Made by a program: the position numbers and the translations under genes. Source: a virus. Taken from it: 64,000 bases of DNA. Shown here piece by piece: positions 24,528 through 35,100 of the stretch. Position 1 is the stretch's first letter. Each line of letters starts with the position of its first letter. Under the pieces are notes generated by a model. That model worked only from the letters and a program-made list of their open reading frames with translations, had not been told where the DNA came from and searched no databases. The stretch covers positions 44,620 through 108,619 of IMG/VR virus record IMGVR_UViG_3300027816_000074; one strand, written 5' to 3'.

Positions 24528-24558
24528 CTTTTTTTTAAGCCTTAATCTAAAGTCTTGA

Positions 24559-25614
24559 TTAAGTCATTGTGGATGTAACTGTTGGAGCGACAATTGTAAC
24601 ACTGTTAGTTCCGGAAGTTTGAATAGTTCCAACCGGTCTTAATAAAGCACAGTTACTAGCAAATGTTCCGTCAACTTGTTCATCGTTAGGGCCACCGCCG
24701 CCAACTGAAGCATCATTATAAGTGATGATGAATGTCATTCCCGAGTTGTCTGCTGTTTTTTGAGCTGTCATAGTAACAGAAGCAGTATTGTACGGAGTGT
24801 TAGTCGCACCAGTTACAACTGAACCAGCAATAGTAAAGAATGTCTGTGGGCTAGTTGTTAATGTTCTATAATTAACACTAGTAGTAACTGTACCGCTATA
24901 CAAACCAGCAGTAGAAACAGTAACAGTATCTCCTCTAAACTCAATTGTTCCAAAATTAAGCAATGCTGTCCAGTAGGTGTTTTTATTGTTAACTGATCCA
25001 CCGGTACGACTTGCGCTAAATCTAAAACTTCCGCCTGCATTAAAGAAATGTCTTAGATTAGCAGCGGAGTTAGCTGTTGTTGACCCTTGATTACCGCTTG
25101 CTGGATTAGCAGTACTGCCAGTAACAGTAATAGTATGAACTCTAGTACCATTAAAAGTAGCAGTAGTTGAATTTGAACCAGCCGCATTTGCTAATGTTGT
25201 TAGCGAAAACTGAGCTGGGATCGTTACTGTGTTGTTGATAACTGAAACTATTAAATTAGCCTCAGCTGGTCTAACTAGTTTGTCTGTTGCAATTTGTCCG
25301 GACATGTTGGTATATTGTACTCTAAGCGCATCAGAAATAACAGATGTACTTGTTGGAACAATAAGTTGATTATAGGAACCAGCTGGACTACCAGTTGCTC
25401 CGGAGCCGTTAGTAATACCCACTCCCTGGTGATTTCTGATTCTTATCAAATCGTTTCGTAGATTTGTAAACTGACTCAATCTAATAGTTGATCCTGCCAC
25501 AACTTGAGAAGAAGCTACTGATTGTCCATAACCAGAATTCCCGCTACCGGTGCCTAAAATAGATGCAACTGAAGATTGAATAGCATTATATTGTGCTGCT
25601 GTAATTTTTGCCAT
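24559..25614 (-). CDS. Virion structural protein
   Basis: 351 residues, rich in Ser, Thr, Asn, Gly and Val with very few charges, typical of beta-structured phage fibre or decoration proteins. The N-terminus MAKITAAQYNAIQSSVASIL followed by GTGSGNSGYGQSVASSQV is a pattern I know from structural proteins of T4-like cyanophages. The rest (TVSTAGLYSGTVTTSVNYRT and similar) consists of beta strands. It is the last gene of the leftward virion operon and precedes the bidirectional terminator. Exact position in the virion unknown. Confidence 0.7.
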   Translation of the reverse strand: MAKITAAQYNAIQSSVASILGTGSGNSGYGQSVASSQVVAGSTIRLSQFTNLRNDLIRIRNHQGVGITNGSGATGSPAGSYNQLIVPTSTSVISDALRVQYTNMSGQIATDKLVRPAEANLIVSVINNTVTIPAQFSLTTLANAAGSNSTTATFNGTRVHTITVTGSTANPASGNQGSTTANSAANLRHFFNAGGSFRFSASRTGGSVNNKNTYWTALLNFGTIEFRGDTVTVSTAGLYSGTVTTSVNYRTLTTSPQTFFTIAGSVVTGATNTPYNTASVTMTAQKTADNSGMTFIITYNDASVGGGGPNDEQVDGTFASNCALLRPVGTIQTSGTNSVTIVAPTVTSTMT

Positions 25615-25626
25615 TTTTTCAATTCC

Positions 25627-27120
25627 TTATAAAATAACTGCTTCGACTAATTTGACACCAGAATCATTGTTTGATTCTAGGGCAATAGCGAAAATATTAA
25701 AAATTCCCTTGCTAATAGTGTTACCTACCGCAACTCTTTCGGCACAACCATCGTTGGCCGCAATTAATCGGTCACCTTTGTTTACTGGACCAACCACTTT
25801 TACTGGCACTCTTCCTTTTAAAGCAATGTATGTGCCGCCTTCTAGTGTACTGTTCATCATATAAGCAGGGTTTCCACTTACTACACCTAGTGCTCTGTCA
25901 CCACTTTGTGATGCAGTCACTTCAGCGTCACCGCCTACAGTAACTACGGTTCCTACAATGTAGTCACTGTCAGCTAGATATTTTTCTGCTAAGTCAGCAA
26001 ATTGTGCTTGTAAAGCAATACCTGTAAAATATTCGCCTTTGATTGAGCCTGGAGGTATAGTAGTACCATCTATTACTTCTGAAGTATCGGTTCTACAAAC
26101 AATCGTTCCGGAAGTGCCGGTAATATCAGCTGCTGCATAACTGCCGCCGGCTTCTCTTAAAGTATTAGATTGTGTAGCAGTACCATTAAATTGTGTAGCA
26201 TATACTACAGCATACTTTGCTCCAGGGTCACCAATATCGTACGTATTTCCAACATCGGGCATAATTTTAGTTGGAAATATCTGCATAAGTTTTGCATTAC
26301 CTACACCTAATGTTAAACTTGAGCCAGTAGCTCTTACTGTAGGATCCGACCCTTGCATTAAACATTCAAGTTTAGGAGTCGAAGTTCCTACAGTAAAACC
26401 AGAATTAGAAAATGATGCTACGCTAGTAAACGCTGCATTTACACCGGATTTAGTAACATAATCTGAAGATGGGATTCCACCTAACTGATCAGCATCAGAT
26501 GCTACTCCGTGATACTTATATCCTGCATCGGCACTTAGCGTGAGTCCTGTTTTGATTTCAGTAAAGTATTCTAATTCAGTAGGTTTATCTGGTTCCGATA
26601 ATACAAAATCGGCCGAAGAACTTACTGTAAATACTCCAATATCTTCTACGATACCTGCAATAATATATCTTAGAGTATTGTCATCTGCTGTAACTTCAAG
26701 TGCCTTCATTTGAATAGTGCCTTGTCCGGCAATACCCTGTGGCCCAATTAGAACTTTTTCTGTTCCGTTCCAAACATATAACAAGTCGTTGTCTGTATCA
26801 AACCAAAAATCGCCTGCTACTAATCCCGATGGTTCTTGACCACTAGCAATAGAGCCGCCAGCGACTTTAAATCGTGTACCGTCAAAGTAATTAAGTTTTT
26901 TAGTGCTAGAATTATACCAAAGTTGTCCGGCAATTTTTCGAGGTGGCTCAGTTCCGCCTGCAAAATTTTCTAGCAAATGTACAAAGTTTTCATTCTGCAC
27001 TTCTCCGTATCCGGCATAGTTTTTTCCAACTAACTTGATATCTAAAGTGCTATCAACAGTGCCATCTTCTACGATTATTGGATCGAAAGCGCCACTGTAT
27101 CTATCAATTGTGTACGGCAT
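25627..27120 (-). CDS. Tail fibre-like structural protein (paralogue 1)
   Basis: 497 residues. The N-terminal 130 residues (IKLVGKNYAGYGEVQNENFV, then AGQLWYNSSTKKLNYFDGTR, FWFDTDNDLLYVWNG) form a module shared with the next two genes. The C-terminal part carries NTYDIGDPGAKYAVVYATQF and then FADLAEKYLADSDYIVGTVV and ALKGRVPVKVVGPVNKGD, a beta-rich block common at the ends of phage fibre proteins. It starts at an ATG with AAGGGG and lies directly behind a GATAAATA late box. Presumably a receptor-binding or fibre subunit. Confidence 0.75.
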   Translation of the reverse strand: MPYTIDRYSGAFDPIIVEDGTVDSTLDIKLVGKNYAGYGEVQNENFVHLLENFAGGTEPPRKIAGQLWYNSSTKKLNYFDGTRFKVAGGSIASGQEPSGLVAGDFWFDTDNDLLYVWNGTEKVLIGPQGIAGQGTIQMKALEVTADDNTLRYIIAGIVEDIGVFTVSSSADFVLSEPDKPTELEYFTEIKTGLTLSADAGYKYHGVASDADQLGGIPSSDYVTKSGVNAAFTSVASFSNSGFTVGTSTPKLECLMQGSDPTVRATGSSLTLGVGNAKLMQIFPTKIMPDVGNTYDIGDPGAKYAVVYATQFNGTATQSNTLREAGGSYAAADITGTSGTIVCRTDTSEVIDGTTIPPGSIKGEYFTGIALQAQFADLAEKYLADSDYIVGTVVTVGGDAEVTASQSGDRALGVVSGNPAYMMNSTLEGGTYIALKGRVPVKVVGPVNKGDRLIAANDGCAERVAVGNTISKGIFNIFAIALESNNDSGVKLVEAVIL

Positions 27121-27141
27121 TAATTACCCCTTTATTCAAAA

Positions 27142-27149
27142 TATTTATC
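27142..27149 (-). promoter_or_regulatory. Candidate late promoter box (GATAAATA, minus strand)
   Basis: The plus strand reads TATTTATC, giving GATAAATA on the minus strand, 22 nt upstream of the fibre gene that starts at 27120. It lies in the short gap between two fibre genes and matches the T4 late box except for the first base. Confidence 0.5.
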
Positions 27150-27150
27150 A

Positions 27151-29070
27151 TCAAACGCTACTTGTTAGGTTAGTTACAAAGGACCAAGCATGTTTTTCGG
27201 CAGTTCCTACGACTGAAAATGATCCTTGATCTGTGCCCAGATTACTGTAGGTAAATGAGCTTGGGCCAGTTACTGTAATACTTGTTAAGGCACTAAATGT
27301 AGTGTCTGTTGAACAAACAATATCAATTACATTTCCAGTGCTGTATCCATGAGGACTACCAACTGTAATTGTTGCTAAATTTGTCGCTCTAGCAGCAGTC
27401 GATAATGCAACTGTTGCAGAAGCAGTAACTTGAAATTTCTTTAAAAATCTAGATACAGGATTAATATTATCATCTAAAGTGCAGTGTACTCTAGCTACAG
27501 CACCGACTCGAAATTCATCTTCGGGATAAATGTCATGACAGACTAATGCAATACTGTCATCAGTTGGTGCCGGTAAATCTGTAATATCTAATGAAAACCC
27601 TACAGGTCTAGTATCAACATAAGATCTGTTTGCTGCATCAGTTTGACTTACTGGAGCTGTTACATTCTTAATTAAACTAGAATTAACATCAACTGATCCT
27701 GATCCATTTGGACTAATAATAATATTGCCGTTTGTATCTGTAGAACTTACAGTATTTCCGTTAATGTTTATATTATCAATGTTAAGTTGTGCTAGAGTTC
27801 CTAAAGAAGTTAAACTTGAACTAACTACAGATGGGCCTAATGTGGTAGAACTTAAAATTAAAGAATTGTCAATTCTGTATTCTGTTCCGGTAGGAATATT
27901 AATAGTTTGAGATAGTTCCCAAGCATCATTTGACAAGTTGTATAATATAGTTTTGTCTGTTGCTCCGACTAAAATTATTCCGCCACCGTCGGCACTTAAA
28001 TCAGTCTGAGCAGTACTATCGCCCAATGCAGGACGATTCAATTCAATATTTTTATCTTCTGAAGTGATAACTGTAGTATTCATTGTAACAGTTTCACCTT
28101 CGACAATTAAGTCGCCTGTAATTCTTGCATCACCGGTTACATCAAGATTATATTCTGGGTATTCGTTAAAGATACCAACTCGACCTTCTAATGTTTCAAT
28201 TTTTAAAGCAGATATCGGGCCACCGCCCCGTAATGCTTTAATACTAAACCCTTGATTGATCGCATTACTAGAGATTTCAAATATTGTATCATCTACATAT
28301 ATTTGGCTTTCGTCTGCTTCTCCTAACTTTAAAGGAGTAGAGTTTTGAATAGTTATTGTACCTATTGTCCCAGTGTCTTGATAGGTTGTCATAAAATTAG
28401 ACACGGATCTAACTGTACCATTTTCATCAACTAAATTTTCTGCTGCTGAAGCAGTTACATAAAACTTAGGAGAAATAGTTCCAGGATTGAACCCTTTTCT
28501 AATTGTATTTGAAATACCGTTAGTGGAAGGATATCCAGGTATAATTTTCTTTGGTGTGAATTCTGAAGTGTCTTTACTAAAAATTCCTAATAATATTTGT
28601 GCGCACCAGAGATAAACTAAAGTTCTACTTGTTTCAGTTGTATCTAAAATTGTTTCAACTGTAAATCCTGAAAGACCTTGACTACTTTTATATACTGGTC
28701 CAGCTAATACTAAATCTGACCCATCATAAAAATACATTTGATTATCAGTTGGGTTAATCCAAATGTCGCCTTGAGCTAGTGCAGGTTGTGTAGAACTGAC
28801 TGTTGAACCGCCAGCTGCTTTAAATCTAGAACCATCATATACTTTTAATTTGTTTACGCTAGTATCGAACCACAACTGTCCTGTTATTTTGTTCGATGGT
28901 TCAGTAGTAGATGCAAAATTTTCTAATAGTTTTAAAAAATTCTCATTGATATATTCACCGTAGCCGGAAACATTTTTACCAATTAAGGTAAGATCTGTAG
29001 TTTGATCAATGGTTCCATCTATAATTTGAGTAATCTCTACATTTTCTGTGTTATTAATTTTATAGGTCAT
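27151..29070 (-). CDS. Tail fibre-like structural protein (paralogue 2)
   Basis: 639 residues. The N-terminal module repeats that of its neighbours: LTLIGKNVSGYGEYINENFL, then ITGQLWFDTSVNKLKVYDGS and DIWINPTDNQMYFYDGS. The middle has YNLDVTGDARITGDLIVEGE and NIIISPNGSGSVDVNSSLIK, the repeat style of fibre shafts. The C-terminal 150 residues differ from both paralogues, as expected for a receptor-facing tip. The start overlaps the end of the third paralogue by 4 nt. Presumably a fibre subunit; which fibre is not clear. Confidence 0.75.
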   Translation of the reverse strand: MTYKINNTENVEITQIIDGTIDQTTDLTLIGKNVSGYGEYINENFLKLLENFASTTEPSNKITGQLWFDTSVNKLKVYDGSRFKAAGGSTVSSTQPALAQGDIWINPTDNQMYFYDGSDLVLAGPVYKSSQGLSGFTVETILDTTETSRTLVYLWCAQILLGIFSKDTSEFTPKKIIPGYPSTNGISNTIRKGFNPGTISPKFYVTASAAENLVDENGTVRSVSNFMTTYQDTGTIGTITIQNSTPLKLGEADESQIYVDDTIFEISSNAINQGFSIKALRGGGPISALKIETLEGRVGIFNEYPEYNLDVTGDARITGDLIVEGETVTMNTTVITSEDKNIELNRPALGDSTAQTDLSADGGGIILVGATDKTILYNLSNDAWELSQTINIPTGTEYRIDNSLILSSTTLGPSVVSSSLTSLGTLAQLNIDNININGNTVSSTDTNGNIIISPNGSGSVDVNSSLIKNVTAPVSQTDAANRSYVDTRPVGFSLDITDLPAPTDDSIALVCHDIYPEDEFRVGAVARVHCTLDDNINPVSRFLKKFQVTASATVALSTAARATNLATITVGSPHGYSTGNVIDIVCSTDTTFSALTSITVTGPSSFTYSNLGTDQGSFSVVGTAEKHAWSFVTNLTSSV

Positions 29071-31415
29071 GCAATTACCCCAGTAAAGATTATGTAGTTA
29101 ATTGTTGTAAATGGGTTAGTGACATCAATTGGTTGTCCTAACGAGCCTGTTGTGTCAATTCCGCCACTGTTTGTTAAGTATTGTGCTTGCAAAGGTGCAG
29201 TGCCTCCTAATCCCGATATCGCATCAAGATCCGGTGGAGTTCCAGCAACTTGTCTTACAGCATAATATTGATTTCCTGCACCACCTTTTAGATTGTGGCT
29301 ATGCTGTGGAAGTTGGCTTACAGCTATCGAAACCTCCGGATTACCACTTGATTTTCCAATAGTTGTACTAAACGGAGTTTCGACACTACCATCAATGATA
29401 GGTCTAGCTCCAGAAAATCCTGTTATTGGTAACGTTACTGTTACAAATATTACTGCCGGTGACACCGGAGTTGGTAATGAAGGTATACCTGATCCAACAA
29501 CAAGTGCCCCGGTAAATGTACCTTCAGTGAACTCTGTTCCTTTGGCATTAAGAACTACCGATGTTACCTGTCCAAGAGAATTTACTATCACATCAACAGT
29601 TAATCCTACGCCGTCTCCGCCGCTAATTTGAACATTAGTATAAGTTGTTGATACTGCTGCGTAACCATCGCCCGGATCGTCTATCACAAAATCAAACTGA
29701 GTAGATCTAGTAATAAAGGTCTGATTGTCCATACTATCTCTACCTAGTGCGAATCTTCCTCGCATATCCGGTAAGGCAAATGTATTGATACCAATTAAAA
29801 GAGTTTGTTCTTTATATTTGTATCCAATGACTGCAAATAAATCAGGATAAGCACCAATGGTTATCTCGCTACCGTCGCAAAATAAATATCCGCTTGGAGG
29901 AGTTTCTCCAGCATATGGTAGAATAGTTCCGGCTGGTATAATAGGAACATTGTTTAGAAGATTTGCTTTAGTTACTTTTCTTAAACCCGTATTAGGTCTG
30001 TGTATTAATAGTTCATCAGTAAACTCGGAACTAAAAATTTCAGTTTTATTTGTTACAAGGTTTTGGCTTAATGTTGCTTGGAATTGTACATTCCCTCCAA
30101 CAGTCTCGCCATTAAACGCAATAGCAGGAGCTGAAATATCCCCTGTGATACTAAAGTTAGTAGTACCAACTAACCTAATAGCCGAAGTTGCTGTTCCAGT
30201 TAAACTACCGGTCACGGGACCTATAAATTCTCCTGAATATACTTTATCAGCATAGACATTCCTCCATGCTTTTCCGCCAGATACTGACGGATTAGTTCCT
30301 AAATCATAAGAACTATCTAAGTTTGGTATAATACTATTTGAGGTAATTTGCCCAGCAACACTAAGATTTTCTCCTACTGTTACTGATTTTTCTACGCTTA
30401 TGCCGCCAGCGGTTGCAATAGATAATGCGCCCGTTCCTGATACAGTTAAGCTATTACTAATCTTAGCTGATCCTGTTACATCTAATTCTGTATCAGGAGA
30501 TAAATTATTAATTCCAACTCTAGGACCTGTTGCTAAAATTCTTAATGCAACTGAATCTGTTCCGCCGTTATTAACTACAAAGTCAATACTTGATCCAGAT
30601 GTTTTGTGATATATCTTTGCTGATCCAGCAGTATCTGTACTAATAGATGTAGATGCATTTGCTCCTACACTAATGCCTCCATCATTTCTAACAGAAAAAG
30701 AATAGTTAGTATAGGATGCTACATCTGACCGCAAAAAATTCGCCGCTGGTATAATCTTATTAGATACTACTAGCCCGTCAGCTGCTTCCGCTGTTCCCCA
30801 AAGTTTATTAGTTTCAGTGTTATCGTTAAAGTTTAAAGCAGAAACATTAATACCTTGTTTTATTTCTGTAAACCCAAGAATTGCTGCCTTAGGTGAAAAT
30901 CTATCTTTACTAATGATTGCTACACGATTACCGTTTGAAAACATTGTAACAACATTATAATCTTGGCCATCTTTACCTGTTATTGTTTCGCCTTCAGCAC
31001 CAGTCTTATTGACTTCGTTAAAGTTTGGTCCTATTAATGCCCAAGATGAACCGTTGTATAGGTACAACTGTTGATTTTCAGTATCAACCCATAAATCGCC
31101 TGGACGTCCTGAGGTCGGAGTTGCGCTTGCTCTAAAAATATTTCCAGCAGGAACAAAATTTTCTCCATCAAAAACTTGTAATTGTTGGGTGCTAGGACTT
31201 GCATCAAACCAAAGTTGTCCGGTAACTGGGTTTTCTGGCTGGGCGTTGCTGGCAAAATTTTCTAATAAGTGTAAGAAGTTTTCAGCTATGTCAACACCGT
31301 AAGAGGTAGTATTCCTTCCGGTAAATTTTATACTAGTGGAGTTATCTCCAATCTGGTCTTGTACCTGTATTGGTTCCTTGTTAGTATCAGTGTAATTAAC
31401 TAGGTAGTATCCCAT
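29067..31415 (-). CDS. Tail fibre-like protein with tail collar domain (paralogue 3)
   Basis: About 782 residues from the ATG at 31415, which has GAGG 6 nt upstream; a GTG four codons earlier is possible. The shared N-terminal module includes IKFTGRNTTSYGVDIAENFL and VTGQLWFDASPSTQQLQVFD. Near residues 493-560 lies a phage tail-collar domain (GTILPYAGETPPSGYLFCDG, then FALPDMRGRFALGRD). A glycine-rich tip follows, with ISGGDGVGLTVDVIVNSLGQ and SQLPQHSHNLKGG. It is coupled to the upstream structural gene with a 1-nt gap. Collar domains mark fibre or short-tail-fibre ends, so this is the best candidate for a receptor-binding fibre. Confidence 0.82.
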   Translation of the reverse strand: MGYYLVNYTDTNKEPIQVQDQIGDNSTSIKFTGRNTTSYGVDIAENFLHLLENFASNAQPENPVTGQLWFDASPSTQQLQVFDGENFVPAGNIFRASATPTSGRPGDLWVDTENQQLYLYNGSSWALIGPNFNEVNKTGAEGETITGKDGQDYNVVTMFSNGNRVAIISKDRFSPKAAILGFTEIKQGINVSALNFNDNTETNKLWGTAEAADGLVVSNKIIPAANFLRSDVASYTNYSFSVRNDGGISVGANASTSISTDTAGSAKIYHKTSGSSIDFVVNNGGTDSVALRILATGPRVGINNLSPDTELDVTGSAKISNSLTVSGTGALSIATAGGISVEKSVTVGENLSVAGQITSNSIIPNLDSSYDLGTNPSVSGGKAWRNVYADKVYSGEFIGPVTGSLTGTATSAIRLVGTTNFSITGDISAPAIAFNGETVGGNVQFQATLSQNLVTNKTEIFSSEFTDELLIHRPNTGLRKVTKANLLNNVPIIPAGTILPYAGETPPSGYLFCDGSEITIGAYPDLFAVIGYKYKEQTLLIGINTFALPDMRGRFALGRDSMDNQTFITRSTQFDFVIDDPGDGYAAVSTTYTNVQISGGDGVGLTVDVIVNSLGQVTSVVLNAKGTEFTEGTFTGALVVGSGIPSLPTPVSPAVIFVTVTLPITGFSGARPIIDGSVETPFSTTIGKSSGNPEVSIAVSQLPQHSHNLKGGAGNQYYAVRQVAGTPPDLDAISGLGGTAPLQAQYLTNSGGIDTTGSLGQPIDVTNPFTTINYIIFTGVIA

Positions 31416-31416
31416 A

Positions 31417-32025
31417 TTACACCTCACTTAAACCAGTTAGACTTTGAATTCTAACGGTGTAGTCTACTTGAATTACCCTATTCAGTGATTTCTGTACGGG
31501 ATGGAATATTACGTGAGTTAACAATCTTCCAGTACCTGTTGCACTGTACGCTCTAAGACCAAGTTCATCAAAAACGAAATCTCCGTTATTATTCGACGTA
31601 TTATCAAATGCTTCTTGTCCGGCTGGCTCACCGTAATCTAAAAAACAAGTTACAAAAACATCTGTATAATTAGTTCCTGTAACATGTCTAGTCTCGACCC
31701 TATTTCTCGTAGGGTCTATATTTGTTCTTTGTCTATCGTTAACGACTTTAGAGAATTTTTCATTATACAAAGTTGCATTAGTGCCTGTTGAATTTGGTGT
31801 CAAATATGTAATAATTCCGGTAGGATCAATTGTAGTTCCCCCGTTACCAAATACCATTTCTTGTATAAATCCTTGCCCTTCGTTCGCAATACTTTCAGCA
31901 AGGGCAATGCTAATGTTTTCATAATGAATAGCATTTCTTTTATTCACAACGATTTCGCCCGTGTCTGGGTGCCATATTTTTATATGGCCTTCTATATGTA
32001 ATCCTGAATGATCTTTACCTTGCAT
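31417..32025 (-). CDS. Virion structural protein of T4-like marine phages
   Basis: 202 residues, beta-rich and soluble. It has HIEGHIKIWHPDTGEIVVNK, FIQEMVFGNGGTTIDPTGII and FVFDELGLRAYSATGTGRLL. I recognise the pattern from structural proteins located between the giant wedge-region protein and the fibres in T4-like marine phages. Its position corresponds loosely to T4 gp8-gp11, but no homology to a specific one can be claimed. It has its own GATAAATA late box and starts 75 nt after the giant gene's stop. Confidence 0.65.
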   Translation of the reverse strand: MQGKDHSGLHIEGHIKIWHPDTGEIVVNKRNAIHYENISIALAESIANEGQGFIQEMVFGNGGTTIDPTGIITYLTPNSTGTNATLYNEKFSKVVNDRQRTNIDPTRNRVETRHVTGTNYTDVFVTCFLDYGEPAGQEAFDNTSNNNGDFVFDELGLRAYSATGTGRLLTHVIFHPVQKSLNRVIQVDYTVRIQSLTGLSEV

Positions 32026-32044
32026 AATAATCTCGCTAATAAAT

Positions 32045-32052
32045 TATTTATC
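32045..32052 (-). promoter_or_regulatory. Candidate late promoter box (GATAAATA, minus strand)
   Basis: The plus strand reads TATTTATC, which is GATAAATA on the minus strand, 20 nt upstream of the ATG at 32025. It allows the small structural and fibre genes to be transcribed independently of the 13.8-kb gene before them. Confidence 0.5.
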
Positions 32053-32100
32053 AACACGCATAATACACTATTTTAATAACATATCTGTTATTTTTTAAGA

Positions 32101-35100
32101 TTATGGTGTTTTATTAGGCCATGCTCCTTCGTATCTTTTTAAAAATTTTGCTATTGGAGTATTAGAGAACGATAAGGATTTCCCTGGCTCATTCCAAATC
32201 TTCCCTTGTCGTTTAACTATACTAATCTTAGTTCCAATACTTGGAATTTCGCTTAACAATACACCCTTTGTAGTGCCATCGACTGCAAAATCTGCATCAA
32301 ATTCAACATCTGCTCCAGGACTTTCGGGTCCGTTATCTAAGCAGTGTACTTCATAAGGATGTTTCTTTAATCTTCTGTTTCCAGTAAAGAATTTCCACTT
32401 ATCTGAATCATTAAAAAAGCTATCAGAGCTTATATGATCGCTTGTACATCTATAGTTATAGCTACCATAAATTACAATATCTCCTAAATTGTAACTTGTA
32501 TCTGATGTCCAATCTCCCATTACTAGCCAACCCCCGACAAACACTTCAACATCATCGCACTGTCCAAACTGTGTTGGGGTTGATGATCGGCGCCATCCAG
32601 TATATAAAGTACTTCCGTCGGCTACGGTTCCTGATGTTAATGCTGGAGTAAACTCTAACGGTACTAATTTAGTGCTACCGTCGCTATAATGATTTTCTAT
32701 AATTAACTCATCATTATAAGGAATAGTTTCTGAAAAACTAATATCTTGTACAAGCATACCAAAACTATGTAATGTAGGTACACCTGTACCTAAAGTTCCT
32801 CTTCTTAACTGACCTAGAATATTTCCATTTTTATAAAGATATTCTATACGTTCTCCGTTAATTTCAATAATTCCTGGAATATTTTTTAAACTTAATGGAT
32901 CTGCTAACACACTTCCATTAGTAACTTCAATTTCTGAATCATAATAATTTAATTCTCTTGCTAAGGAAGTTTGCTTGTCAGAGCGTAATCTCTTATAATG
33001 CACCCTATTTAAAATATCTTTAAATTGCATGTAACTAATTGCTTGCTCAGTTACTTGATCATTGAATACTATAATCTCAACTATATCGCTAGATATTAGA
33101 TCTTCAGACAGCATTATTGATTGTTTTAAAGGATGTAAAGAATAATCTACACTATGAGTTAATAATTTTCTATTCTTAGTTACCCATACATAATCGTCTG
33201 AAGACACTGGTGCCTTTAAAGAAAACATACCGGCAGTATTTTTCTTAAATTCATAATAGTCTGCAGACATTGGAACTATTGTACCTTGGGATTCTAATTT
33301 GTTATTTGTTCTTTCTACATTAAGGATATCATGATTGTAGTATGTAATAACTTCAACCTCAGTACCTGTTGGATATGACTCTGTAAGTATTAAGTTAGTT
33401 ACGCCGCCACTGTCAATTTCAATTCTGTAATCAGCATCAGTTAAAATTGCAATAGATAGCACTGTTCCTTCGACATACGAAGAACTTAACAATGTAACCG
33501 ATATTCCTGCACCATTAAAAGTATAATCAATCACAGGAGATAGCAGCTTACCATCAACATATACTGATAAATTAGAGATAGTTAATGTACTTGGAGTTAA
33601 CTGATATTGAGGAATATTGTAAGTTAACTGACCTCCACTTAATGTAAAATAAAATGTTCTAGGAGATCTTAAAACTTCTTGTCCTACTCTTACAATTGAA
33701 TTTCTTCCAAACGGTAATTTTTTACCTATAGGAATAGTAAGAGTATAACTAAACACTTCTTCTTCTGCTTCAAAAGATTCAGATCGAATAATTGACATCT
33801 TATCAAGTACTGGTGTTCCTTCGATAATAGGAGTAATTGCATAGGTAATCACAGAATCTAATTCAGGCGGTGCTGCAAATTTTATTCCTAATTTACCTAT
33901 ACTAGATTCTCCATATGATTCATCAGTTTCAAATAAAACATAGTCTATTGCTTCGCCGTTAACTAGAACGAATCCTTCAAAATTACTTGACCAAGATGCT
34001 CTAGTTATGAATTCTGTTGAAACACCGTCAGCTATAAAATAATCTAAATCAACTACATTAGATGAATTTAATCCAAAAGATGTAATGTTAACTATCTGTG
34101 TATTAGACGCTGCTGCTGTTAACTTAACTTCATTTAGTTTCCAATCGTACTGATAATCAACACCTCTGGTTAAAATTTGATCGTCCAATTTTACAATTAA
34201 TACAGCATTTCCATTTGGAATCTGATCAAGGGTAAAACTAGATGTTGAATTGTCTCCTTTGTAATTTTTAGAGATAATTTTTGCAGACCCGCTTGTTGGT
34301 CTATTATAAACTTTAATTGCTACAGTGTCAGAAATATGTCCTGGTACAACTTCTTCGGGTGCCGAACTTGACGTTGGTGTAACGAATCCGTCACCGTCAA
34401 TAATAATATCATCTGCATTTAACCCTGTAGCAGATGAATAATCAATTGGTCCTCCGTCAAGACGTATGTCATAGTTAGTTTCTAAAGGTTTATAGCTGCC
34501 ATCGCTTGTTGATCGTCTTACAATAACAATATCATTGCTGTTAATTGTAATTTTATCTTCGGGGATCACCACTGTTTGATTTACTCCGTCTCCTACAAAT
34601 GTAGCCATTACTGCATCAGGGTATCCAGGAATAGGAACACCTTCATAATCATAGTTGTCGATTCTAACAGGCGGCAAATAACCGTTCACAGACCTTAGGT
34701 CCTCAGGATCGTACCTACTAATATAAACGTTAATTTCTTCATTTAATGCAGGAACATAATCTAAAACTACTTCATAATTCGCACCGGTATAGACATAATC
34801 ATCAAAAGAATCATCAAATGTGTCCCACGGAATTGTCATCCAAGGTAAGTTATCCCAGCCGTATTGTATATTGAAATCAAGACCAACTATGTTTACGCCA
34901 CCGTAGTCAACGCCTGTCATTAATTGACTTAGTTGCTTACCTAATTGAGCAGTCTGAGGATCGTAATAAAAATTAATTCTATCCGCAGCATTAAGATGTA
35001 TAGATGATTTATTATATCTAATAACTACAGTTGCACCTTTTGTCGGCGGAGTTTCAAAAATTACAGATCCGTAGTACTGTGTAAATCCATTTATTTGTGT

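Noticed and set aside
32075-32092. Terminator after the giant gene (AATAAC/GTTATT with T-run)
   Set aside because: The T-run is on the plus strand, opposite to local transcription; in the leftward direction the hairpin is followed by A's. The stem is only 6 AT-rich base pairs.
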